Of a DNA stretch of 32,469 nt, positions 20,759-28,500 are shown one piece after another. Below the pieces are notes generated by a model. The model was not told the DNA's origin, made no database searches, and worked only from the letters and a program-made list of their open reading frames with translations. Position 1 is the first letter of the stretch. Each line of letters opens with the position of its first letter. Position numbers and translations under genes: made by a program. Source of the stretch: Lachnospiraceae bacterium (GTDB lineage Bacteria; Bacillota; Clostridia; Lachnospirales; Lachnospiraceae); the NCBI GenBank assembly GCA_017618195.1, contig JAFZUW010000014.1, positions 1 through 32,469 on the forward strand, read 5' to 3'.

Positions 20759-22699
20759 ATGAATAAAAAGCAAAAGAAGTTGCTGTTTCGGATCGTCCTC
20801 GCGTCGGTCCTTTTGATCGGGATCAGAGTCATGCAGGAGTTCCTTTCGGACAGCGGCATAAAAGAACCCGTATGGTTTCTTCTCTATCTGATTCCTTATC
20901 TGGTGACCGGATACGATATTTTGAAGAAGGCGGGCAAAGGAATCGTGAACCGTCAGGTTTTCGACGAGAATTTTCTGATGGCGATCGCCACGGTCGGTGC
21001 CATCGCGATTGCGCTTGTCGGAAAGACCGGAGACTATGTCGATGCGGTTGCCGTAATGCTTTTTTATCAGATCGGCGAACTGTTCCAGAGCTACGCGGTC
21101 GGCAAGAGCCGCCGCAACATCAGCGCTCTGATGGACATCCGTCCGGATTATGCGAACCTCGAAGAGGACGGCGAAGTGCGTAAAGTCGATCCCGACGAGG
21201 TCGCACCGGGAAGCATTATCCTTGTGAAGCCCGGCGAGAAGATACCGCTTGACGGAACGATCGTTGAAGGCAGGACGACGTTAAATACGAGCGCCCTTAC
21301 CGGAGAGAGCATCCCGCGTGAAGTAAACGCGGGCGACGAAGTCATCAGCGGCTGCATCAATATGACCGGCGTGATCCGCGTGAAGACGAGCCGTGAGTTC
21401 GGCGAATCAACGGTTTCGAAAATTCTCGAACTGGTGGAGAATTCGTCCTCGCGGAAATCCCGTTCCGAAAACTTCATCTCCAAATTTGCAAGATATTATA
21501 CGCCTGCGGTATGTATCGGCGCTTTGGCGCTTGCGGTACTCCCGCCGGTTGTTTCCCTGATCATGGGAAATCCCGCCGCATGGGGACGCTGGATCTACCG
21601 TGCGCTTACATTCCTTGTTATCAGCTGTCCGTGCGCGCTTGTGATCAGTATACCGCTCACATTTTTCGCAGGAATCGGCGGCGCGAGCCGTGCCGGCATT
21701 CTGGTAAAAGGTTCGAACTATCTTGAGCAGCTTTCGAAGACCGGCATCGTTGCGATGGATAAGACCGGAACGATGACCAAAGGCGTATTCGAAGTAAGCG
21801 GAATCCACCACAGTTCTATGGAAGACGAGCGGCTGCTTGAAATCGCTGCGCACGCCGAATGCTTCTCGACGCATCCGATTGCGAAGAGCATCCGTGACGC
21901 TTACCTGAGCGGGCGGTTCCGCAAGGAAGAGAGTGCAGCGAAGCCGGTAATCGCGGCGGAACGCGTAACGAGCGTCGAAGAGATCGGCGGAAACGGCATT
22001 TCGGCAATCGTGGACGGAAAGCAGGTTCTTGCCGGTAACGGGAAACTGATGGAGCGCTTCGGCATTGAACCGATCGCCTGTCATCACGTCGGAACGATCG
22101 TGCATGTGGCGGTGGACGGCTCTTATGCGGGACATATTCTGATTTCCGATATGGTAAAGCCGACTTCCAAGGAGGCAATCCGTAAGATCCGCGCGGCAGG
22201 CGTCAGCCGTACGGTCGTACTGACCGGCGACGCGGCCAATGTGGCGCAGAAGGTTGCCGCGGAACTCGGAATCGATGAGATCCGTGCGGAACTCCTTCCG
22301 GCGGATAAGGTAACCGAGGTAGAGCGGCTTTTACAGCAGAAGAAGGACGGGGAGACGCTCGTATTTGTCGGCGACGGAATCAATGACGCGCCGGTACTTT
22401 CGCGGGCGGACATCGGTATCGCGATGGGCGCGCTCGGTTCGGACGCTGCAATCGAAGCGGCCGATGTCGTTCTGATGGACGACGATCCGGTGAAGATTGC
22501 GAAGGCAATCGGTATCGCGCGCAAATGCATGCGCATCGTATATGAGAACATCGTCTTCGCCATCGGCGTCAAGCTGCTGTGCCTGGTTCTCGGCGCACTC
22601 GGCATGGCCAACATGTGGATGGCAATCTTCGCGGACGTCGGAGTCATGGTGCTTGCGGTGCTGAACGCAATCAGGGCGCTGTTTGTGAAAAGGGTGTAA
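20759..22699 (+). CDS. P1B-type ATPase, Zn2+/Cd2+/Pb2+ exporter (ZntA/CadA type)
   Basis: A 646-residue heavy-metal pump. Visible are the actuator TGES (181-184), the transmembrane metal site SCPCAL (289-294), phosphorylation loop DKTGTMT (334-340), the THPIA nucleotide-domain motif (371-375) and GDGINDAP near residue 540. The last membrane segments contain FADVGVMVLAVLNAIRAL, where the ADVG aspartate is the hallmark of the P1B-2 (Zn/Cd/Pb) subgroup. There is no N-terminal HMA domain; that function is on the preceding gene. It uses ATP to export divalent soft metals across the cytoplasmic membrane. A hairpin terminator follows. Confidence 0.94.
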   Translation: MNKKQKKLLFRIVLASVLLIGIRVMQEFLSDSGIKEPVWFLLYLIPYLVTGYDILKKAGKGIVNRQVFDENFLMAIATVGAIAIALVGKTGDYVDAVAVMLFYQIGELFQSYAVGKSRRNISALMDIRPDYANLEEDGEVRKVDPDEVAPGSIILVKPGEKIPLDGTIVEGRTTLNTSALTGESIPREVNAGDEVISGCINMTGVIRVKTSREFGESTVSKILELVENSSSRKSRSENFISKFARYYTPAVCIGALALAVLPPVVSLIMGNPAAWGRWIYRALTFLVISCPCALVISIPLTFFAGIGGASRAGILVKGSNYLEQLSKTGIVAMDKTGTMTKGVFEVSGIHHSSMEDERLLEIAAHAECFSTHPIAKSIRDAYLSGRFRKEESAAKPVIAAERVTSVEEIGGNGISAIVDGKQVLAGNGKLMERFGIEPIACHHVGTIVHVAVDGSYAGHILISDMVKPTSKEAIRKIRAAGVSRTVVLTGDAANVAQKVAAELGIDEIRAELLPADKVTEVERLLQQKKDGETLVFVGDGINDAPVLSRADIGIAMGALGSDAAIEAADVVLMDDDPVKIAKAIGIARKCMRIVYENIVFAIGVKLLCLVLGALGMANMWMAIFADVGVMVLAVLNAIRALFVKRV

Positions 22700-22737
22700 A
22701 CCCAAACGGACAGGAATCAGAACCGTTTAACGAATAC

Positions 22738-22766
22738 AAAAGGGGGCGGAAACGCCTCCTTTATTG
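22738..22766 (+). terminator. Terminator of the metal-efflux operon
   Basis: AAAGGGGGCG pairs with CGCCTCCTTT (one G-T pair) around a GAAA loop at 22749-22752, followed by ATT. It lies about 40 bases after the ATPase stop. Confidence 0.75.
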
Positions 22767-22821
22767 CACTTTCCTGACGGAACCCGGCTCCGTAATTCAT
22801 GGATAATTGAACTGTATTTCT

Positions 22822-22850
22822 TTGACTTTCACCATATAAAACGATATAAT
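22822..22850 (+). promoter_or_regulatory. Promoter of the patatin-like gene
   Basis: TTGACT (22822-22827) and TATAAT (22845-22850) are 17 bases apart, about 74 bases before the start codon. Confidence 0.75.
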
Positions 22851-22923
22851 GGGGAAAATGCCTGCAGGCGGGGGCCGGCGGATCAAGCCGCGGCGTCCTG
22901 ACTGCGGAAGTGTGGAGGATAGT

Positions 22924-23772
22924 ATGAAGACAGGTTTGGTATTAGAGGGCGGCGGAATGCGCGGCCTTTTCACGGCAGGAATTCTGGATGTATGGATGGA
23001 GCGCGGGCTCACATTTGCCGGCGCGGTCGGCGTTTCGGCGGGAGCATGCTTCGGCTGCAACTATAAGTCCGGACAGATCGGCAGAGGAATCCGCTACAAC
23101 GTAAAGTACGCGGGAGACTGGCACTATAAGAGCTACCGTTCGCTCTTTGTGACCGGAGACATCTTCGGCGCGGATTTCTGCTACCGCAAGCTGCCGAAGG
23201 AACTGGACATTTTCGACGAGGAGGCATTTGCCTCCAACCCGATGGAATTCTATGCGGTTGCAACCGATGCGGCAAAGGGCATACCGGTTTACAAACTGCT
23301 GAAGGACGGCGGGGAAGCGGACATGCAGTTTGTACGCGCTTCCGCATCGCTGCCGATCGTTTCGCGCGTCGTGCCTTACGGCAGGAGAGGACTTCTGGAC
23401 GGCGGAATCACCGATTCCATCCCGCTTAAGTTTATGGAGGGACGCGGATATGAGAGAAACGTCGTGATCCTGACGCAGCCGGAAGGCTATGTGAAGGAGA
23501 AGACCGGCCTTGTTCCGCTGGCGAAGGTTGTGCTTCGGAAGTATCCGAAGATGATCGAGTGCCTGGCAAACCGGCACGTGATGTACAATAATCAGACCGC
23601 TTATGTAAAGAAGCGGAAAGAGGAAGGTGCGGTTTTCGTGATCGCTCCCGAAGAGGCGCTTAACATCAACAACATGGAGAAAAACGGCGATGAACTGACG
23701 CGCGTATATCAGGCAGGCCGCGATGCGGCGGAGAAGACTTGGGACGCACTGCAGGAGTTTCTTGCGGGATAG
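22924..23772 (+). CDS. Patatin-like phospholipase
   Basis: A 282-residue patatin-family lipid acyl hydrolase. The oxyanion hole EGGGMRGLF (8-16), nucleophile elbow GVSAGA (S38 in GxSxG) and catalytic aspartate motif LLDGGITDS (D159) give a complete Ser-Asp dyad. The form is close to the RssA/YjjU group of cytoplasmic patatins found in most Firmicutes. It probably hydrolyses phospholipid or lysophospholipid acyl chains. ATG 22924 follows GGAGG; an in-frame ATG at 22849 overlaps the promoter and is unlikely. It is a single-gene unit with its own promoter and terminator. Confidence 0.92.
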   Translation: MKTGLVLEGGGMRGLFTAGILDVWMERGLTFAGAVGVSAGACFGCNYKSGQIGRGIRYNVKYAGDWHYKSYRSLFVTGDIFGADFCYRKLPKELDIFDEEAFASNPMEFYAVATDAAKGIPVYKLLKDGGEADMQFVRASASLPIVSRVVPYGRRGLLDGGITDSIPLKFMEGRGYERNVVILTQPEGYVKEKTGLVPLAKVVLRKYPKMIECLANRHVMYNNQTAYVKKRKEEGAVFVIAPEEALNINNMEKNGDELTRVYQAGRDAAEKTWDALQEFLAG

Positions 23773-23784
23773 TTTTGATCAGAG

Positions 23785-23812
23785 GCACGGAGGATGACTC
23801 CGTGCTTTTTGT
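23785..23812 (+). terminator. Terminator after the patatin-like gene
   Basis: GCACGGAG (23785-23792) pairs with CTCCGTGC (23798-23805) around GATGA, followed by TTTTTGT. Confidence 0.9.
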
Positions 23813-23849
23813 ATTTTCCCGTAATCTTTTTGATAATTCATGAATAAAG

Positions 23850-23888
23850 TGAAAAACAGTCGATTTTTCATTCAGTTTATGATATAAT
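23850..23888 (+). promoter_or_regulatory. Promoter region with inverted repeat before the two-domain hydrolase gene
   Basis: TATAAT lies at 23883-23888, 31 bases before the start codon; no good -35 is visible. TGAAAAA (23850-23856) and TTTTTCA (23864-23870) form an inverted repeat covering the -35 zone, a possible activator or repressor site. Confidence 0.5.
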
Positions 23889-23918
23889 ATTCTATATTCT
23901 TTTCTGAGGAGGATAACT

Positions 23919-25517
23919 ATGGGAATTATGGAGAGACCTGCCGTTTCGATACTGAGTAACGGCGGAAAGTATTGGGAGCATAAGTACGATCAGTTCTTTT
24001 TGAAGGCTTATGTACCGAAATCGGATATCGACGGTGAGGCACTGAACTACACGTTTCGCGCGCCGCTGCTGCTCGTGTTTGAGGAGAAGCCGAAGACGGC
24101 CGAGGAAGCGGTCGCATTTGCCGAGGAAAGCGGCCTTGCGGGAATCGCTTCGGCAGTGGATTCGAGCGTTCTGTTCGTTTACCCGACCTGCGGGAATGGC
24201 TGGGCGGGCGCAGACGAGAGCCTGTACGCTTCTCTGATCGCCGAGATCAAAATGAATCCGTTCTATAAGGACGGCATCGTTGAGATTCAGAATTTCTTCA
24301 CCCGTGAATTCCAGGGTTATTATGTTCGCGGCGCGATATTCCGTGCGGATATCTACAGCTACGGCGCATCGGCCGACTATGTCGCCAAGTACCTTTTGAA
24401 GACCCTTCAGGGCGAGTACCTGTGGGGACCGGGCGAGATTACGCCCGCCATGTGCTCGATGGAGCGGCTGAGCATCGTTCCGAAGCCGGAGCGCAAGGAC
24501 ATCGGTATCCTTTCCGTCGCGAACAGCGACGAGGTGAACGCCGCATTTGACGGCTGCGAGAACCTGCTTGTGAAGGACCGCGCGGATTACCCGGCGGATT
24601 TCAAGGCATTTGTCCGCAAGTTTAAGATGTGGTGCGGCAAGATGGAATACGAACCGGATTTCGACGCGCTCGGCATGAACGAGGATCCCGGCATCGTAAC
24701 CGTTAAGACGAGCCCCGATAACCGCGGCATGTACAAGGACACCGAGACGCATAAGGTCGGCTACTTCGCGTACTACAATAAGGACGCGTTCGACAAGGGA
24801 CCGGCGCCTTTGATGATCGGTTTCCACGGCGGCGGAGATTCCTCGATGTATCTGACGTTCGTTGCGGGATGGTGGGAAGTATGTCACAAGTACGGCTTCC
24901 TGTTCGTTTCGATCGAGAACCATCAGAACGTTACCGCGACCGAGGTCGTTCAGGTTTATGAGGAACTGAAGAAGCGCTATAAGATTGACGAGAGCCGCGT
25001 ATACGCGAGCGGTTTCTCAATGGGTAGCGGCAAGACCTGGGATATGTTCCAGGAGTACCCGCAGCTGTTCGCAGGGCTTGCTCCGCACAGCGCGCTGTTC
25101 CCGGTTCGGAACAATCCGTTCGGCATGTCCATTGACGATCCGCGCATGAACAAGGACGTTGCGGTTCCGGTATTCTATTCGGGCGGAGAGAAGTCTCACC
25201 TTCCGGAGCTTCCGTTCCAGGCAGAGACCGGTCTTGACCGGATTCAGTATCTGGCTTCCGTTAACAAGCTTGTGAAGAAATTCGATGTTTCCTTCGCGGA
25301 TAAGGATCGGTGGGCCGATCCCGTTTACGGTGAGGCAGCGGACCGCGTTGAGAAGGTTCCGGATGAGTCCCGCGGAAGCATCCTGACGATCCGTTACTAC
25401 AACAGCGAAGACGGCGTATGCCGCACGGCGCTTTCGAGTATCGACAACCAGATCCACGAGTGCCGTCAGCACACCTGCGAGAACGCATGGAAGTTCCTGT
25501 CGCAGTTTACGAGATAA
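23919..25517 (+). CDS. Two-domain alpha/beta hydrolase (PHB-depolymerase/feruloyl-esterase-like)
   Basis: A 532-residue protein without signal peptide. The C-terminal half (about 280-532) is an alpha/beta hydrolase with oxyanion strand MIGFHGGGDSS (299-309), nucleophile elbow ASGFSMGSG (S367) and a late histidine region (IDNQIHECRQH). It resembles the PHB-depolymerase/esterase D group. The N-terminal half (about 30-210) seems to repeat the same fold: VLFVYPTCGNGW parallels the oxyanion region and IYSYGASADY (S151) the elbow, but the final glycine is Asp, so it may be inactive. The GAGGAGG site supports ATG 23919. Substrate is unknown; a cytoplasmic ester is likely. Confidence 0.8.
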   Translation: MGIMERPAVSILSNGGKYWEHKYDQFFLKAYVPKSDIDGEALNYTFRAPLLLVFEEKPKTAEEAVAFAEESGLAGIASAVDSSVLFVYPTCGNGWAGADESLYASLIAEIKMNPFYKDGIVEIQNFFTREFQGYYVRGAIFRADIYSYGASADYVAKYLLKTLQGEYLWGPGEITPAMCSMERLSIVPKPERKDIGILSVANSDEVNAAFDGCENLLVKDRADYPADFKAFVRKFKMWCGKMEYEPDFDALGMNEDPGIVTVKTSPDNRGMYKDTETHKVGYFAYYNKDAFDKGPAPLMIGFHGGGDSSMYLTFVAGWWEVCHKYGFLFVSIENHQNVTATEVVQVYEELKKRYKIDESRVYASGFSMGSGKTWDMFQEYPQLFAGLAPHSALFPVRNNPFGMSIDDPRMNKDVAVPVFYSGGEKSHLPELPFQAETGLDRIQYLASVNKLVKKFDVSFADKDRWADPVYGEAADRVEKVPDESRGSILTIRYYNSEDGVCRTALSSIDNQIHECRQHTCENAWKFLSQFTR

Positions 25518-25555
25518 GAAGCAGAAGCCTATAAATGACAGATGACTTAACCGAA

Positions 25556-25580
25556 GGGCCCCGGAAACGGGGCCCTTTTA
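25556..25580 (+). terminator. Terminator after the two-domain hydrolase
   Basis: GGGCCCCG (25556-25563) and CGGGGCCC (25568-25575) form a stem with a GAAA loop, followed by TTTTA. Confidence 0.92.
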
Positions 25581-25685
25581 GGTGCGGTAAAGCAGGAAGG
25601 ACGTGCCTGCAGCCGCGATACAAGAAAGCATGATCCGCAGTATTCCCGTCGTAAATCTCAATAGCAAAAATCATTTCAGAGAAGA

Positions 25686-25730
25686 TTTTTGTAAAATATA
25701 CTTGACAAAAAGAATTAAAAGGTATACAAT
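25686..25730 (+). promoter_or_regulatory. Promoter and possible operator of the membrane protein/XRE pair
   Basis: TTGACA (25702-25707) and TACAAT (25725-25730) are 17 bases apart. TTTTTGT (25686-25692) and ACAAAAA (25705-25711) form an inverted repeat overlapping the -35, suitable for control by the XRE protein of the same operon. Confidence 0.75.
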
Positions 25731-25779
25731 CCGTTTCAGAAGGACGGCAGTGAAGCCGCTCGGGAAAGGATGAAAGAAT

Positions 25780-26301
25780 ATGGATATCATGATGTATGTT
25801 GTAATTGCGGCTGCCCTGGCTCTGGTCGTGCTGATCATTTTGGCAACGAAATACACGAGTAAAGGAAAGGGCTTCGACGAAATGCAGCTTGTAAAGCGTG
25901 CGGATGCATTCCGTGCCGGGTTCTTCACAATGCTCGGATGCGTAGTAATGCTGCTGATCTTAGAAAACTGGAGACCGTGGACCGAGAGGGTGACGAGTTC
26001 ATTTTCCCTCGTAGCGATCATTATGATTACGATGGCGGTATTCGGAATTCACTGTGTTATTCATGATGCATTCTTCCGGATGCAGGAGAGCAGGAAACTC
26101 TACCTCGGCCTCTGCGCTGCCGTGATATTCGGAAATGCCATGCAGGTCTTCAGTTATTACAGGGACAACGGAACGCTCCTGCAGAACGGAAAGGTTACGC
26201 TTGACCCCTGCGGCAATCTTGTGACCGGATCCGTGTTCCTGATCCTGGCCGCTGTCATCATTATTAAGATGATCGCCGACAGGAAGGAGGAGAAGGAATG
26301 A
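25780..26301 (+). CDS. Small integral membrane protein of unknown function
   Basis: A 173-residue protein with about five hydrophobic segments: roughly 5-23, 46-62, 73-92, 107-125 and 144-164. A short basic/acidic loop (KYTSKGKGFDEMQLVKRAD) follows the first helix. The FDEMQ element recalls small DUF2178/DUF3796-type membrane proteins that are commonly encoded beside tiny XRE regulators in Firmicutes; the family name is uncertain. Its stop overlaps the XRE start in ATGA (26298-26301), so the two are produced together. A role as membrane sensor or as target of the regulator is inferred from this pairing only. Confidence 0.75.
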   Translation: MDIMMYVVIAAALALVVLIILATKYTSKGKGFDEMQLVKRADAFRAGFFTMLGCVVMLLILENWRPWTERVTSSFSLVAIIMITMAVFGIHCVIHDAFFRMQESRKLYLGLCAAVIFGNAMQVFSYYRDNGTLLQNGKVTLDPCGNLVTGSVFLILAAVIIIKMIADRKEEKE

Positions 26302-26492
26302 AGAACCTGAAGTTAAAGGCCGCGCGTGCGGCAAAGGATATGTCTCAGGAGCAGCTGGCCGATGCCTGCGGCGTATCGAGGCAGACGATCAGCGCCATTG
26401 AAAAGGGTGATTACAATCCGACGATCAATCTGTGCATCGCAATCTGCAAAGTGCTCGGAAAAACACTTGATGATCTGTTCTGGGGAGATTAG
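26298..26492 (+). CDS. Minimal XRE-type transcriptional regulator
   Basis: A 64-residue protein that is almost entirely a Cro/CI helix-turn-helix (KDMSQEQLADACGVSRQTIS, then AIEKGDYNPT, ending in TLDDLFWGD). It has no ligand domain. This matches the YozG-like group of small regulators paired with membrane proteins. An AGGAGGAGAAGG ribosome site lies inside the upstream gene. It probably represses its own promoter. Confidence 0.9.
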   Translation: MKNLKLKAARAAKDMSQEQLADACGVSRQTISAIEKGDYNPTINLCIAICKVLGKTLDDLFWGD

Positions 26493-26602
26493 AATAGAAA
26501 GTGCGTAATGACCCGCCGGGAACCTGAGGAACGGATGCCGATGCAACATGGCAGACGGCTCCGAAGGAATTCAAAAAAGGCGGGCGGAATGGAGAGGATC
26601 GG

Positions 26603-28492
26603 ATGGAGTTTTATGCGGAATGGCGCCTTAGGGGCGACCGGTATGACAACGGGTACGGAAACGGCATGACGCTCTCGAACGGAGAGTCCGTGCAGGAGAT
26701 GACCAAGGTCAGTGAGAATGAGAAGGAAACGGTGTTCCGGGGAAAGAACGGACATGTGCTCACCTGCCTCCGTAAGAAGCAGGGAGATGTGACGGTGTGC
26801 AGAACGGTCTTCAGGAATGAGACGGATCGGCCGGCGGTGCTTGAAATGCTCGCGAGCTTTGCGCTGAAGGGCATCAAGGCGGACCGGATGCACCGCGCGA
26901 CATCGTTCTGGAGCGCGGAAGGAAAGCTGCTTTCCCAGTCGTTTACGGAACTCAACATGGAGGAGTCCTGGGCGGGACACGGCTACCGCGTTGAGCATTT
27001 CGGTCAGACGGGTTCGCTGCCTGTTCGAAAATGGTTCCCGTTCCTCGTTTTAGAGGACAGTGAGGCGGGGCATTTTCTGGGAATACAGTTATATTGCGCC
27101 GGCTCCTGGCAGATGGAGGTTCTTCACGGCTACGGCGATATTCGCGTGCTCGGCGGTCTTGCGGATCGTGATTTCGGTGCATGGACCAAGACGATCGCGC
27201 CCGGCGAAAGCTTTGAAACGCCCCGTGCATTGATCGCCGAAGGAAGTTCTTTAGAGGAAGTCTGCGACCGGCTGGTGAAGGCGCAGAAGCCGCGCATCGC
27301 GGAAGCGGACAGGGATATGCCGGTAATCTTCAACGAGTATTGTTCCACGTGGGGCAATCCGTCCGAGGATCTGATCGAGAAGATGGCGGCGCGTCTTAAG
27401 GGAAGCGGCGTAAAGTATTTCGTGATCGACTGCGGCTGGTACCGCCAGCGCGACGGCGAGAACTGGTTTAACTCCGCGGGAGACTGGAAGGTAAGTCCGA
27501 TCCTTTTCCCGAGCGGACTTAAGAAGACATGTGATACGATCCGGGCAAACGGGCTGATCCCCGGCATCTGGTTCGAGATGGAAGACTGCGGTGTGGATTC
27601 AGAGACTTACTCGGAGACGGACCTGCTTGTAAAGCGGGACGGCATCCCGGTTACGGTCGGAACGAGGCGGTTTCTTGACATGCGTAAGAAAGAAGTGTGG
27701 GAGCGGCTTGACCGGCGCGTGCTCGGACTTCATAAAGACAACGGGTTCGGCTATCTGAAGGTCGATTACAATGAGACGATCGGTGTCGGAGTCGACGCGT
27801 TAAGCGGTGCGGCTTATGACGGAGCGGATATTACGATCTGCCCGGAGGACGGCCCCGGCGAAGGGCTCAGACAGTGTATTGAAGGGACGCAGGCGTATTT
27901 TCGGCACCTCGCTGCGGAAATGCCCGAGCTGGTCATTGAAAACTGCGCGAGCGGCGGGCACCGGCTTGAGCCTTCCATGATGGAACTCGTTTCGCAGGCA
28001 AGCTTTTCGGATGCGCATGAGTGTACGATCATTCCGCTTGTCGCAGCCAACCTGCACCGGCTGATCCGCCCCGAACAGAGCCAGATCTGGGCGGTAATCC
28101 GCGAAGATTCGGATATCGACCGGATTTATTACCTTATCACGTCGGCGCTTCTCGGAAGGCTGTGCCTCTCCGGAGAAATATTCGCTCTGCCGGAGGAACG
28201 GTGGAATGCGGTAACGGAGGGCGTCGCATTTTACGGCGAGGTGAAGGAGATCATCCGGAGCGGATTCACGAAACTGATCCGCACGACGGTAGAGGATTAC
28301 AAGAATCCGGCAGGCTATCAGGCAGTGCTCAGAACGTACGGCGATGAGGCGCTTCTGATCGTTCATACGCTCGAAAAAGGAGCCAATCCGCCGATCGGTG
28401 ATATCCTTAACGGATATGACGTGATCAAAGCGTACGGCTCCGAATTGGACGCGGATTTCCGCGGCAAAGCGTTTCTGCTTCGTAAGAAATAA
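26603..28492 (+). CDS. GH36-type alpha-galactosidase
   Basis: A 629-residue glycoside hydrolase of clan D without signal peptide, so cytoplasmic. The N-terminal beta-sandwich (about 1-235) precedes a TIM barrel with FVIDCGWY (273-280), nucleophile D388 in YLKVDYNE, ENCASGGHR (446-454) and acid/base D470 in SFSDAHE; a C-terminal beta domain follows. These are the standard GH36 alpha-galactosidase/alpha-N-acetylgalactosaminidase motifs. It would release terminal alpha-linked galactose (or GalNAc) from imported oligosaccharides such as melibiose or raffinose. No transporter or sugar regulator is adjacent. The GGAGAGG site supports ATG 26603. It may be read through from the XRE pair 110 bases upstream, since I see no clear promoter in that gap. 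Confidence 0.9.
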   Translation: MEFYAEWRLRGDRYDNGYGNGMTLSNGESVQEMTKVSENEKETVFRGKNGHVLTCLRKKQGDVTVCRTVFRNETDRPAVLEMLASFALKGIKADRMHRATSFWSAEGKLLSQSFTELNMEESWAGHGYRVEHFGQTGSLPVRKWFPFLVLEDSEAGHFLGIQLYCAGSWQMEVLHGYGDIRVLGGLADRDFGAWTKTIAPGESFETPRALIAEGSSLEEVCDRLVKAQKPRIAEADRDMPVIFNEYCSTWGNPSEDLIEKMAARLKGSGVKYFVIDCGWYRQRDGENWFNSAGDWKVSPILFPSGLKKTCDTIRANGLIPGIWFEMEDCGVDSETYSETDLLVKRDGIPVTVGTRRFLDMRKKEVWERLDRRVLGLHKDNGFGYLKVDYNETIGVGVDALSGAAYDGADITICPEDGPGEGLRQCIEGTQAYFRHLAAEMPELVIENCASGGHRLEPSMMELVSQASFSDAHECTIIPLVAANLHRLIRPEQSQIWAVIREDSDIDRIYYLITSALLGRLCLSGEIFALPEERWNAVTEGVAFYGEVKEIIRSGFTKLIRTTVEDYKNPAGYQAVLRTYGDEALLIVHTLEKGANPPIGDILNGYDVIKAYGSELDADFRGKAFLLRKK

Positions 28493-28500
28493 GTTGTATG

